Assembly (NCBI GenBank): GCA_032622095.1
Contig: CP136069.1
Coordinates: 64,154,819-64,218,818, forward strand
Length of the DNA: 64,000 bases
From: Siphonodentalium dalli
Lineage: Eukaryota > Mollusca > Scaphopoda > Gadilida > Siphonodentaliidae
Direction: 5' to 3'
Numbering within the stretch: the first letter of the stretch is position 1; each line of letters begins with the position of its first letter. Below the pieces are notes generated by a model that made no database searches, was not told the origin of the DNA, and worked only from the letters and a program-made list of their open reading frames with translations. Positions 45,117 through 58,377 of the stretch are shown here, piece after piece. The position numbers and the translations under genes are program-made.

Positions 45117-45769
45117 GAGATAAAATGTAACGGAATGCATGCAATGTACCCATCTGAACACTACTTGAACCCATAGTTATGAGTAGAGACCAACCTAGAA
45201 GGAGACATGGGAGATTGCACAACCCTGAAATGTCACTTTTTTCACCATAGGGGACTCCAAATGAGGACTAAAAATCTCTGAATCAGAATAAATACACCCA
45301 CGATACTTCGCAATATGACCTTTGGTTTACATTCCAACTGAGACATACTTCATCAGCAATGTTAGCTGTTATATTATGCATTGGGTTCCCGCAATAAAAT
45401 CTTTAAGAGTGTCCCAGCCATTGTTCACACCTAAATATCAAAAGCAATTAACCCGATCATATAAGTTATATACTGCAATAATGAGACATCCGCGAAGATA
45501 CATCCGTGAATATGTACATCCTGCAAAAGTCTAACCAGTATGCAATATATCAAGTACATTTTTAATAATATTTTCTCTACCAACTTCATGGACACGGCCA
45601 GAGCATCCTGGCAATATACACCCTACAGGCGTAATGACTGCACACTGTGGTTAAAGGGACACAAGGCACTTGCAGAGGCTTAATGTGCAAAAAATTTATT
45701 TCTCTAAAACATCACCATTAATAACATGGAGAAATAGGCGAACTTTGTTCTTATATTCATTACTGATAG

Positions 45770-46052
45770 TTCTCCAATAATGAAATTTCGTGTGTTGAAA
45801 CCATTGCTATGTAAACAAAACTGTTACAGTGACAAAAATCACTAATTCTGTAGTAAGTTCAAATATTTTAGTCTGAATATAATTTTCAGAACATTTTTCA
45901 ATGCTTAGACCTTTTCAAATGCTAACCGTCAAATTTTGATTAAACTTGGGTATCTTATTGGACTAATTGAACTTTTATTGATAATTCCACTGTAACAGAA
46001 ATGTTCACATAACAATGGTTTTGAAATGCGAAATATCATTATTGGAGAGTTA
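45770..46052. repeat. Inverted repeat, ~62-bp arms
   Basis: TCTCCAATAATGAAATTTCG through AACTGTTACAGTG (45770-45832) is matched inverted by CACTGTAACAGAAATGTTCA through ATCATTATTGGAGA (45990-46052); 157-bp spacer. Confidence 0.75.
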
Positions 46053-46059
46053 TTAATAA

Positions 46060-47190
46060 TAATAATAATGACCAGTTTTATATAGCGATTAACCAATTAC
46101 TTGCTCTAACACGCTTGGTACAATATTACCCCAGTCATTTGTACAAATCAACCAATGAACCGGCTGCAGCCATTGCAGGCGCTGCTCTAGTTTGATCAGA
46201 ACATGCTCTGATACTCATCAGTATGACAAGCTGACTGGTACTCTTTTAACATATGAGTGATGCGAAGCCGACACAGTACAAGCGACCTTGCTCAAAGGTC
46301 ACAACTTGGCGTAGGTTTTTAAACAGCGACAACTGCACGTCGATCAAAGCGGCCAAGCCACTGCTATGTTATCTTTGTGTTTACAGCGAATACAAGTCCG
46401 ACACTGGACCACGGAGCTCCAATTAATATTGATAATAACAACAGAGTAAATCCACTTTATCATGTACTTGTTGATAATAATTGTATTACAGACTTTTACG
46501 TTATTTCGCATGAAACAACTTCAAAGATTGAGTCCATACAAAAGGACAAATATGTGTTGCGGACTGAATTGTTATCTGAAGATTTCTGCATGGTATTTTC
46601 GTTTCGTGTCATGTGCGATGATTCATTGATGGGTTCAATGTCATTTATCTCATATGATGTGAAAGTCATCATATTCCACCAGACCTGTTAACTCTCCCAG
46701 ATTATGTGGGAGACTCCCGGATTTGAGCACAATATCCAGCACTCCCGGACAGGCATGACAATCTCCTGGATTCAGCTGCTTTAGAAAATCACAATAATTC
46801 CACACACGTGGGGAAGAGAAATTATGAGACTTGAGTTTGAGTACATTTTATATCAAGGTACATATAACTTGACACAAATTCTACCACATGCATCAAAGGA
46901 AAAGTAATTTGCAGTTACATTTAAAATTAACTTCCTTTCTGTATGACAAAGTTAAATGAAAAATACAGTCAGAAAATATGGTTTGGTTCCATGATTCGTG
47001 CATTATTTATAAGCTTTTTTAGATTTGAGCAGTATTCTTTACTCTGTGGTTTCCAGATTTGTTTGAATAGAATTTTTAAGTGCTAAAGGATCGAAGTTTC
47101 TGGTGACAGGTCCAAAATAAATCGGGGCAGGTGGATTTTACATTTTTTAAATTTTGCAAGGTATGTTACCATCTGGCATAATGAACAGGC
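46060..47190. other. Region upstream of NDH-2; no gene recognised
   Basis: It should contain, or lie near, the untranslated first exon and promoter of NDH-2 (minus strand), but I cannot place them. A 104-codon plus-strand ORF (46377-46691) has no recognisable motif. CTCCCGGA-type short repeats at 46690-46770 also occur at 40165-40250 and 40680-40745. Confidence 0.4.
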
Positions 47191-47194
47191 CTGA

Positions 47195-47612
47195 AAATAT
47201 CGTGCCGAATATTTGCAGAGTGAGGTCCCCAGAGGGTGAATTTATTCACACTACACCGAAAAGAGGGGTAGCATCACTAAATTCACCCTCTGGTGACCTC
47301 ATTCTGCTCAGGCCTCAACTTCTCTGGATAGTATCTTTATTATCAAAGTTTTTTAATTTCTTTGGAAAGTTTCATTTTCTTTTTTAGTTTAGTTTCTCTA
47401 TATACCCAATTGGCAGACGACACAATGCATAATTGATGTGGTCAATGGGTGCACATCACCATCTAGGAACTTAAATCTGAGTCTAGATCTCCCATAGCAG
47501 ATGAAGCTATGCAGATTGAGTTTGGTTACACTAGTGTGCTGTGCAGGGTAGCTTCACTATATTCAACGTCTGAGGACCTCATTCTGCTAATGTCCAGCCC
47601 CATATTCTGATA
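47195..47612. mobile_element. hAT-like MITE, AGGCCTGAAAATA subfamily, long form
   Basis: Left AGGCCTGAAAATATCGTGCC, hairpin 1 47217-47308, spacer, a decayed hairpin 2 (about 47510-47588), right end GTCCAGCCCCATATTCTGA. Confidence 0.65.
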
Positions 47613-47899
47613 TAATAATGACCTCCAAAAAAAATGAAAATAATTCAAGAATACATCTATTTCATCGAAACCCACACAGATATAAAATAATGAGAGTGTA
47701 ATTGGAACTATTGTGTCCAGATTATGATGATAAAAATAAAGTTTAGCCACAAAAATTAGCCAAAATCAAGAAATACAGTTCTGAATACGGCATTTCAGAA
47801 TGGGGTGGGGAACTAGGTTAATACCCGAAACACCCATTCATTTTATTTTGGTATAAGCTAGGTGAAAAAATATTACATTATACATGTATATAGAATACA

Positions 47900-48040
47900 C
47901 ACGTAGTGTTTCTGAATACCAAATTTACACCACGAGTGGGATTGGTGATTTACCACACGAGCTTTAGCAAGTGCGGTAAATCATCAATCCCACAAGTGGT
48001 GTAAATTTGGTATTCAGAAACGCTATATGTGTATTATGTT
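47900..48040. repeat. Hairpin, ~60-bp arms
   Basis: GTAGTGTTTCTGAATACCAA and TTACACCACGAGTGGGATTG pair with CAATCCCACAAGTGGTGTAA and TTGGTATTCAGAAACGCTAT around the loop GAGCTTTAGCAAGTG. A 12-bp inverted pair TATACCATGATC lies just outside at 48042 and 48480. Confidence 0.7.
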
Positions 48041-48932
48041 TATACCATGATCCTACCAAGAAGAAACAATACCATTAGAAAGTTAGAACTTAAAACATCG
48101 TAGACATTTGACAACACTTCCACAACACAGAAACCCAGTACATTAGTACTGTTACCTGGCAAAGGGAATTATGAATGTGTATAAAACAGCTATTGAAAGT
48201 TATGATATTTTTTTGTCACATAATACCACAGATTTATGAAAGTATAACTAACTGTTTAATAAATTATATCTGTTTATTAACGTGTCAACTTGGAACTATT
48301 TTTCCATCAACATGTAATCACTATTAATAGACAGAGCAACCTCACTGTGTGGAGGTCACAATTATTGTAGTCCCAACTGTAAGGTATATCACTTTGGCAT
48401 TCAAAATGTATGGGAAACGTACAGTGGCGGTAAACAACTTTTATTTCACAATGACCATTAACACTATAGAAGTGTATGTGATCATGGTATAAATTATATT
48501 TTATCTATATTAGAATGAAATTGTACCTACATGTAGTATAAAGTTTTGGATTACTTAATTTAATTATGTCTTTTAATGGGGGATAAAATATAATGAATTT
48601 TCTTCTTTCATCTTCAATTCCAGACCGAACACATCCACACCATTGGTATACTTTTCTTAAGATATTTTCTGGTACATTTTCGCAGATTTCTTATTTCTTA
48701 TTTATAATTCCATCAAACCACAAAAATTATGAAACAATAGAAAATTGCACTTGTTCAAAGTTTACCTATCTTCACCCAAATGTGCTCACCTCTGTTTATG
48801 CTGATGCCAAACATAAAATAAATGTTTAAACAATATAAAATTAGAAAAAATAAATGTCATCAAATTTCCATCAAACAACTTTGTGAAAATAGTCTTAAGA
48901 ATTCCTTAACGTTGTCCTAATATTATTCAGAA

Positions 48933-49523
<591 letters not shown>

Positions 49524-50016
49524 TTAGCACTGCATTTACAAAATATTAGAAACCCACTGACGAAAAGTAACTTGTAGATGATAAGTGACAGGCTAATGAC
49601 TACTGAAGATGTTCCGAATGGGTCATGAGAGAAAAAGTTCATGTTAAAATTTGTAATGTTTGAAGTATAAAGGAATCTTGATTTCTAGAAGACATACAAT
49701 GTACTAGTATTGCAGAGCTTGCAGTAAGAGAAAATTATATTGAAATCAGACAGGGGAGGCAATTTTAAGTCACTACATGTAATACAATAGGGTTGCAATC
49801 TTTGTGTTTAAATTTAGCTGTAAATGCATTTAGTATTATTCTATTCTACCAGTAACTGTCAGTTCCAGTTGTACAATGCATGTCATTTCATGCATTTTCT
49901 TTGCAGAAACCCTGATTTTGGAGCATGTGATCTCAGGTATAATTGTCAGACTAGGGCTCTGCGATTCAGGCATTATTATTTCGATTTGATTTCGGTTTAG
50001 AATTGTGACTCGATCC

Positions 50017-50132
50017 GAGAGCTTTCCGATGAATGGCAACAAGCCATATTACCGACTAAATCCTGAAAAATTACCCATAATTCTGCTGTTAAGGAGTCGA
50101 TTATTTAAGGCATTACTTTGGGCATTACTGTA
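50017..50132. repeat. Tc1/mariner-like MITE, right half only
   Basis: From GAGAGCTTTCCGATGAATGG to GGGCATTACTGTA, with the short segment GGCATTACTTT duplicated near the tip. Confidence 0.65.
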
Positions 50133-50342
50133 CTACCCTAGGCTGTATATTGACGTACCATTTGCAATACACGAACTGTTTATGGGATACATGTAGATCT
50201 CAGTGCTTGAATCTGCAAGAACCTATTCTTGTTGTTCGGTCTTGGTAACCTGCCTTTCTCAACCAACTAAGAATGCAGATCTAATACACCCCAAGATGAC
50301 AATAAAAAGACAAACTCGGCTTTACAATACTTTTCTTTAAGA

Positions 50343-50440
50343 AAGACGAATAGCTCTGTGGGTCAACATCTGAGCTACATGTACACTATCAACATGCATG
50401 GTCAAGGGTTCGAATCTGACAGGATATCGGTCGAATTCTT
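50343..50440 (+). repeat. tRNA-derived SINE head
   Basis: TAGCTCTGTGG resembles a pol III A box and GGTTCGAATCT (about 50407-50417) a B box at tRNA-like spacing, without a closed acceptor stem. Too diverged for a working tRNA gene; SINE promoter region. Confidence 0.5.
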
Positions 50441-50819
50441 TCAGGTCAGGGAAATCCTAAAACAGAGATGCAGGTTAATCTTGTTAAAATTAGGTATTTT
50501 TTACAAATACCGTATTATATCCAAATTGACAACAAACACTGTCGTTCTTATATATTAATTAAATGCAGTGGCTCTCGATGGCGCAATCATTTTCGTCTGT
50601 TTATCGGTGAGAGATGCGTCCCGAATCAAGTAGTAATTATTTACAATTGAGCGTAGTTCAGACGATGTTTTCTATGGAGTGGTATAGTCTATTTGCTTCA
50701 GATTTTCGGCGATGTTAGTGGAATGTTACATTTCTCCAGTTGGCACAGCTCCTGAATACTAACTTATCAGTTGCAAGCACCCGAACAAGTACACAATATG
50801 TCTTTGAATTTGGTACAAA

Positions 50820-51005
50820 ACCTCGATTGAGGTTCTTGGAGATCATGTGGCCACTGGTCAAAATACTCATCCATGGCATTGGGGGAAATACTCTAAACCA
50901 ACAATGACACTGGTACTAATAAAATGTGGAGTACTACATCTTACACTATAAAATGCAGTCCAGGTAACGGATCACATGATCACGAAGAACCTTGATCGAG
51001 GTTTA
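50820..51005. repeat. Inverted repeat, ~32-bp arms
   Basis: AAACCTCGATTGAGGTTCTTGG (first 20 bases AAACCTCGATTGAGGTTCTT) near 50819 pairs with AAGAACCTTGATCGAGGTTT near 50984-51003, with GATCATGTG / CACATGATC next to them. Confidence 0.6.
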
Positions 51006-51192
51006 TTACCTAATTTGAGGTTAAATAGGTCCATTTTGGGATTTCCCTGACCTGTCTGTGTCCATACTGTACCGTGAACAACAACCGTTGGTGCCACGAT
51101 CATTGCACTATTAGTGCACCGCCAAGGTGACTCTCCGCTGAGGTTTATTCATTTTCTTTAATCCTATGTGGCTTAATTTGAAAGATGTTTTA

Positions 51193-51645
51193 AAGGCCCA
51201 CTTAATTTTCTAATCACCAGATCACATTATACACAACATATTCCATATTATATACATGTACCACCTGAAAGAGGAAGCTCCAAAACATTGTTTTATCAAC
51301 TCATCCAGTCAAATAAACCATGAACATGTTTCTTATGTCAAGGTACCAACATGTGTTCTGTGCATAATTTTAAATCTGGTCTGTACTACCAGTCTAGTAT
51401 TCTCAATGGAAGGGGAATAACTCTATCCATTAGTTGTGGATTATGATGCATTCTGAGTTAATAACAAGGGAAGTCTTGGTGTGAATCTGATAATCTCTGT
51501 CACTTGGTAGACACTCCTAGGCCACAACTATTCCGTATTCTGGTAGAATATATATATTTTTGGTTCCTCTTCCAAATGGTATATAATATGGAATATGTTA
51601 AATATAATGTGATCTGGGCATGAAAATTTAGTGGGCATTTAATCT
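51193..51645. mobile_element. MITE with ~75-bp inverted ends
   Basis: GCCCACTTAATTTTCTAATC ... CATATTCCATATTATATACA ... at the left is inverted at the right (TATATAATATGGAATATGTT ... AATTTAGTGGGC). Part of the right half (CCGTATTCTGGTAGAATATA, TTTGGTTCCTCTTCCAAATG) recurs in NDH-2 intron 6 at 34355-34415. Confidence 0.65.
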
Positions 51646-52515
51646 GGCCAATGATGACTGAATAAACCTAAACGAATACCACAAATTATTGAAATTGGTT
51701 AATTATTGATTGAGTTAAAATGCCGGACAGACCTAAATTGTGAAAACTAAGGCCGATAACTCAGACAAAATGAAAATTCCTTTGCAATCGCATATATTGA
51801 AAACATGTATTTTTCAATCATGTGTTTGATTTATTTCGAATCCCCCCTCTGTTCAGGAATCAAAGTTGAAGTAAGTATTCTGGCTACTATTCCGTATTCC
51901 TCACCGACCTCATTCTGACAGCTTATCGGTCATATATCACATGAATCATTTTGGATGCAAAACTGATCAGCTGAAAGGTAGGCTACAAGGTCAGAAATCA
52001 TCAAAGGCCAACTGGAGGCTGAGCATTAGCGAGTATATTTCGACCATTATTTTGACTAAAATGGCTTCGTTCTGGTCCATACAGGTAACGAGGAAATGAT
52101 GTCACCAATATATGGTCCCACTAAAAGAAGACCGGCGAAAGCCGGCAAATACCAGCAAAGTCCCAAAGGCGTAAAACAAAATGTGTTTTTTGTTATTAAT
52201 AACACAAGAAATAAAGAACTGCGGGGTATTAAAACGAAAGCTGAGTGAGTATGTTGATGATTGGAAATTGGAAATCCAGCATTAATATTTTTATTTTTTA
52301 AGTCGCCGGAATTCACCAGTCTTCATCGGACTTCTTTAGAGCGACTCATTTTCACTTTCTAACTCATTTATCAAATGATTATATTCTGGTTGACGAGACA
52401 TGTTACTGGCTAAAAAAAATAAGTAATATTTGTTGAATAAAAGACATGATACAGGTAAGATACATTGATTCTGCCAACAGTATATGTTTCTTAAACGAGA
52501 GGCCGATCGAGATGT

Positions 52516-52915
52516 TTAACCCTTTACCCAACAAACCGGCCAAAACCGGCCAAATAAAGCTTCAACAGCCTAAAATATCTTCGGTCTGTCTCAATAGAAC
52601 CATACACATATGGATATCATTGGAACCGGCTCCTTGACCACATTGTGATAGTTACAGTTATACCCTGTGCCAATGCATTCTCTTATATATGCGAGTCGAC
52701 CATAGGTCGCCTCGCATATATAAGAGAATGCATTGGCCTAAAAAAAATCTTTTTTTAACACTTTTTACCATTTTTTCTTACAATCTTTAACAATTTTATA
52801 ATTTTTAATGTGTTAAGCCAATGCATTCTCTTATATATGCGAGGCGACCTATGGTCGACTCGCATATATAAGAGAATGCATTGGCACAGGGCCCTTCTGT
52901 TGGGTAAAGGGTTAA
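52516..52915. mobile_element. TTAA MITE, CCCTTTACCCAAC subfamily, two hairpin cores, reverse
   Basis: The same structure as 32003-32465 in reverse orientation: TTAA edges, GTTGAAGC block on the left side here (about 52556-52580), cores at 52670-52738 and 52816-52886 with CGACC/GGTCG loop stems. Confidence 0.8.
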
Positions 52916-53346
52916 CCCATTCCTTGGTGATAGTAAATTGTTATGATCAGACTCATAATCTTTTAATGTTGAATTATAGAGTATACTGTTATGATCTAAA
53001 GTAGTATATGACAAATGTACATAATATGATAATAACCAGTAATAACACAAATTATTGGAATGTATGAGTCAAAATAGAAGGGTTAATATAACATCTAAAC
53101 TCTTGAGCCTGTCACCACTATCATAGTGTAAGCAGTTATATTCATGTTGTTGCAAATTGTAATGTGAGATATCCAAATAATATAGTTATTTATTTAATGG
53201 AAAAGGTTAAAAGACATGGAATGGGTAAAAGGGGTTAAATCACCTACATGTATCTCTGCCCTGTTTGATCCAATGTAGTCCCATCATCCAAGGACTTAGA
53301 GAGCTCCATTGGTCTAGTTAAATAAATTCACATGGCTAAGTTGTGG

Positions 53347-54898
53347 TTAACACATTGAGTGCCGGAAATCAATTAGTAATCTCGCCAGTTTGCCAAATCG
53401 TGGCAAGATAGATACCCTTAGTAGACCATAGTTTGGCTTCAATGAAGCAAGAATTGGACGACGTCGCGACTTTAGATGACGGAAACGGCGATTGATAGTA
53501 CTACAAGATAACTCGTAGCTGGGACTGGGATAAGGAATCTGGGTATTCCCACCACCAGTGCCAACTACGAGTTATCTCGTAGACACAATTGGACATGTTT
53601 GAGCAATAAATATGAAGTAGAATGTAACTCAAACAAGTTATTTTGGTGGTAAGCATATTTATGGAGGTGTGGGTGTCCTTGTGGTGGTTATAGCTCGTTA
53701 TATAGTTATATTATGGCTGATGCACGGTGGAGCAAATTACTTATATGAGCATGGCTACAGACGGTGAATCCGACGTGGAAATCGGGTGAACTTGTTTCCT
53801 GTGAGGATGAGTTTATTCGTCCAGTAATGACTACGAGCATGCATCTTCTGTTGTTTCGGGCATTGTAAGTTATCTCCCATTTAGCCTGATTTAGGCCTAT
53901 GCTAGGGTTCCAAAGTACAGTCCAAAATAATAGTGTAGGAAGAATTTTCAGCACAAAATTAAAACAACCATGCAGCATCATCAAAAGAGATCCCTGTACA
54001 TTCAGGAGTGTGCTACATGTAACGATTCCATTATAATCCATCCGTCTGGAAATAAGTCACCCTTTACTGTAAACATATATGTTACACAAAACCATTTATC
54101 CATACATACATGTAGAACAGTTCGATGAACTGCATGACATCTAAAGTACGGTAATTGTTACCCTTTCCATTGTCCAATACGTTCGGAAGAGGGTACAATG
54201 TAGCTTTGGGGAATAATTGTTCTGCTTTACTTGAATTATAAATAATAAAATACCTAGCCCCAAAATGTATTCCAAAAACAACTGCTGTGTTGCCTAATAA
54301 TGAGATAATGGTAGCATTGATCAACGCGTGTAATGTCATGGATTATCCGCTTATCTTGTGTTGGATGCGTCCCCTCGCACATGAGTGAGAGGGAACATAT
54401 TTGGCAGGCCTGTGTGACGTGTGTGGGTGGTTGTGCGAAGTTTCAATGTGTTGAAACACAACGATGTAACCATTCCTCAAAACTGCCTTCGCATGTTTGT
54501 ACATTGTGAATATCCACCCCCTGACTGTGTTTGCATGCGTGCACATTGTCAGTCTATTGAATACCAAAAACCCAGTCCAATTGCCCACCCACGACTGCCT
54601 CTGGTGGTCACTCAGTGAGACAGTGTCAGCTGTATTCACTCATAACTGGACCATTTTGAGTAGAATATATGTGCTGATGGTGCTCACTTCAGTTGAACGA
54701 TGTAAGGGGAGCCACACTATTTATTTGATAAAATCACTGTTCTGATGTTCCGAGGCGGGTTTTCATGGTGTATCGACCTATTCCACTGCTTCCGTTTGTC
54801 AGTTACACGACATGGAAACCACTACGAGATAATTCATAGTGGCAACCTGCAAAGGTTGCATACTACGAGATAACTCGTAGTGGCACTCAACGGGTTAA
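53347..54898 (+). mobile_element. piggyBac-like element, degraded, 1.55 kb
   Basis: TTAACACATTGAGTGCCGG at the left and GGCACTCAACGGGTTAA at the right, with TTAA edges. Subterminal palindromes CTACGAGATAACTCGTAG-like occur at 53498, 53561, 54822 and 54868. A start codon near 53749 opens MATDGESDVEIG and, after a one-base shift, GELVSCEDEFIRP, an acidic stretch like the N-terminus of many piggyBac transposases; nothing further is intact. Probably an internal-deletion derivative. Confidence 0.65.
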
Positions 54899-55084
54899 AA
54901 AGATAGCTAAATCAATTTATCCAATAATTCACTAATCTGTGTCTCTTATATAGAGCTAACATATGAGTGCTATAAATAACTCTCAATAAACCATCTTGTC
55001 TTTTATCTCTCTCACAGAGAAGCAGGTATTCATTAATTGTAAGTTACTTGGGTTATAATCTGGATAATTCTTAGTTGCAAAAGG

Positions 55085-55735
55085 GCCATATCTCTGGTAT
55101 AACAAATTGGATCTAACCCATATTCAAACTTGTTCTGTATTTTTAGTTGAGAAACTCACATACCAAATTTGGTTCCTATCAGATGAAAAATGGTTGATTT
55201 ATCGAAGCATGTGTGAATTATATGTCAAAGGGCCATAACTCCATTAAAAAAAATCAGATCAAACCCATATTCGAACTGAATCTGTATGTTCGGCTGAGAA
55301 AATCATATACCAAATTTGGTTCCAATCAGATAAAAAATGTTTGAGTTATGGCAGAATGCATGAATTCTAAGTCGAAAAAGGGCCATAACTCCATGAAAAA
55401 AACTCGGATCAAACCCATATTGGAAATTGATCTGTATTTTGGGCCGAGAAACTCACACACCAAATTTGGTTCCGATCAGATAAAAAATTTTTGAGTTATG
55501 GCAGAATGCGTGAATTCTAAGTAAAAAAAGGGCCATAACTCTGTAAAAAAAAAATCGGATCAAACCCATATTCGAACTCGATCTTTATTTTGGGCTGAAA
55601 AACCCATATACAAAATTTGGTATTGATCAGATAGAAAATGTTTGAGTTATCGCATTACATGTAATGTGTCTACGGACGGACAGACGGAACGACAGACGGA
55701 CAAACGACGAGTGGTCAATCCGGACAACGACACTA
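55085..55735 (+). repeat. GGCCATAACTC tandem array, four ~147-bp units
   Basis: Units start AGGGCCATATCTC (55081), AGGGCCATAACTCC (55228), AGGGCCATAACTCC (55378) and AGGGCCATAACTCT (55528). Each contains GATCAAACCCATATTCGAAC and ACCAAATTTGGTTCC; the last leads into GACGGACAGACGG repeats. This type of array is familiar from mollusc intergenic DNA. Confidence 0.8.
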
Positions 55736-56335
55736 TGTTTCCATACTATGGTATGGGTAAACATAAAAATAGAGGAATCTGTTGCTGTAAACACCCTGCA
55801 GCTTAATGGTGAACTGTATGATAAAATCAACCAAACTCCAGGCAGAGTCATCACCCATTGCTCTGCTGAGATGCGACTGCCACAAGGACATTTGGTAAGG
55901 ATTTCTGAAATGATCTTAGCCCTTCTGTTTTAGGATTAAAATTGTCTATGTCTGACGTTTATATTGTTCTTATCAATACCGAACAATTTTCCATTACTGC
56001 AAACTTGTGGTGGTCAAAATAAGATAATAGATGACTAAATATAGTTCCGACGATAGGTAAAAATAGATTTATTGGTCCGCAAAAAGTACCATCATTGTGG
56101 CAGTGATCTTTCGCAGTGATAACGGGGAGGGCGCTGCATGGAGTTTGAAAATCGACTTAACCTATTTTCATGGTTCAATTGATTCGTACCTTTCCCATAC
56201 CTTATAGTAAGTGGAGTCAGTGGACTAATTAATTTAAAAATTATAGTATCACTCAATAATCACCAATAATCACTGTTTAGAAGGCCTGTGCACCACAGTC
56301 CATTTTGGCGACAGGGGGGGGGGGGCTATATGGGT

Positions 56336-56765
56336 ATCGAGAGGTAGCGTACTGGTTTCTCATGCTAGCGGACTGGGGATCGAAACCTGGTCGGGGTATT
56401 CTGATAGAAATCAGAACTTGAGTCAGATACCAAGTTTGTCAGGCCAAGTATGTTGTCATGGGTGCAGTATGCTGTCCGATCGGGTACGGACATTAATGCC
56501 TGATCTGTGTACATACCTCGGTGTGTGCACTTTATAGAACGCTACTGAGTACTGGATTCACCATAACACTGGGTAACTGAGGGTTATAAAGTGGTAGCCG
56601 TGGTAGCACCTGGATCAGTTATCTATAACCAGAATTGGTTCCTGCACTAAAATATCTACAGATGGCAATCTCACACGACTTCCCTGTCGAGTAAATTTTG
56701 GGCTAATGTTTGTTAGAATGTACCACCATCCTTCCCCTTACCCAAGAGGTAGGTTTTTCTCACCT
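56336..56765 (+). repeat. tRNA-derived SINE
   Basis: TAGCGTACTGG (A-box-like, 56346) and GGATCGAAACC (B-box-like, about 56377-56387) in tRNA-like spacing after a G-run, followed by about 380 bp of unique-looking body. No tail or target duplication identified. Confidence 0.45.
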
Positions 56766-57443
56766 TCTATATAAACTATATAAACTAACGGGCATAGTTA
56801 TATTTCTTTGAAAAACTCAAAACATTGGGCGATGAAGGGGAAGGCGTATGATATTTCCCTACAGATACTGGCTTAAGTTAAAATTTAATCACTAATTTAG
56901 TAAATAAATGACTGCAGATACCAGACTCCAGAGTCACGAGAGTGCAACTTCAACTTAAAGTAGCGACATTACCTCCCTCGAGATGTCGCTCGTAAGCTGA
57001 CTTCCGGTATTAAAAAAAAAAGCAACCCGACCACGGAACCGGAGCGGGGTGTTGCAATCTATGGAATCACATGACACTCGATCTTTATAGATCTTTTTGG
57101 TTTTCGCGCTAAAACGAAAGCCGAATAAATAAGCTATCATTTATTGTTCAAATAAACCACCGAGATCAATTATAACCTGATAAAAGAATTTTTCGAACAG
57201 AACGCTTTTTACGAAGCTAAAGCTATAATAACAATATATTTCAATTGTTTATTTTGTGGTAGGTGAAGCTAAACATAGAATACGTATATTCGGAGTGCCA
57301 TGACCTTGTTCCCATTGTCTCCGACACAACTTATAAATTCCTGTCATTGCCATCAGTTTTACTAGTTACCTGAGGCTGAGTACCTGGTCAAAACAGCTGA
57401 TCGCTACAGGTGTTAGATTAAATTTTATTGTGATAGCATTCAT

Positions 57444-57812
57444 ATACATGTAATGCAGTGCAGTGTAACAGAAAATAGTATAACTTTATTGTCCCCCGAA
57501 ATTATCAACATTCAATCAAGTGAGCTTGAGTTTCATTCATATGACTTAGCTGCAGCATGCTGTGTCATTCTGCAGGCTGCATTTCAGATATATATACATT
57601 CTTAGCAAAATGATGCAATTATCTTTAATATACATGTAATGCAGTGCAGTGTTACAGAAAATAGTATAACTTTATTGTCCCCCGAAATTTTCAACATTCA
57701 ATCAAGTGAGCTTGAGTTTCATTCATATAACTTAGCTGCAGCATGCTGTGTCATTCTGCAGGCTGCATTTCAGATATATATACATTCTTAGCAAAATGAT
57801 GCAATTATCTTT
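57444..57812 (+). repeat. Two nearly identical 186-bp tandem units
   Basis: The unit ATACATGTAATGCAGTGCAG ... GATGCAATTATCTTT occurs at 57444 and 57630 with a handful of single-base differences (GTAACAG/GTTACAG, ATTATC/ATTTTC, ATATGA/ATATAA). Confidence 0.88.
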
Positions 57813-58377
57813 CGATTTTTCATGTTGTCCGCAACTTGCCCCTCATCACGGGTGCAGGACAAGTGATACCCAAACCAACTGATACTCTCGGAAAAAAGTC
57901 AAGTGATACCTAATCTCGAGTCAACTGATACCTTCTTTTCACCTGGGGCTGGACTGCAGATCGCGTGTTCTGCGACAGCCGGGAAAACTGTGTCATGGCA
58001 CATTCATTACTGACAATTAATTCCATCAATTTCATCATATTTCAGCAGAACATAACCTTAAGTAAGGCATGGCTACGATATTACCTAACTGAGTGAATCC
58101 TGGTGTGTTTTATGCCATGGGTTCGACTTTGGAGTATTTCTCGAAATATGAATTTCTCATGTCTTAAAACTGAAATTTGTTCAAAGTCAAATTTTCTCAC
58201 TTAGCCCAATTCTAAGTTGTGAAACTCAATCAAATGGTTATGTTTATGTTCTAAATTACTACAATACCCGAAATATTTCAACAAAATCTCAAATACGAAA
58301 AAGTTTGTTATGTTGCTACTTAAGGACTTGGCTAACCCAATTTCAACCCAAATTTGATGGAGTCAAAATAATGGATT

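Noticed and set aside
46377-46691. 104-codon plus-strand ORF
   Set aside because: No domain, no splice context, no relation to neighbours; could be an exon but I have no support.
54343-54745. ORFs of 98, 65 and 82 codons on both strands
   Set aside because: Mutually overlapping, inside the degraded 53347-54898 transposon, and without any recognisable motif.
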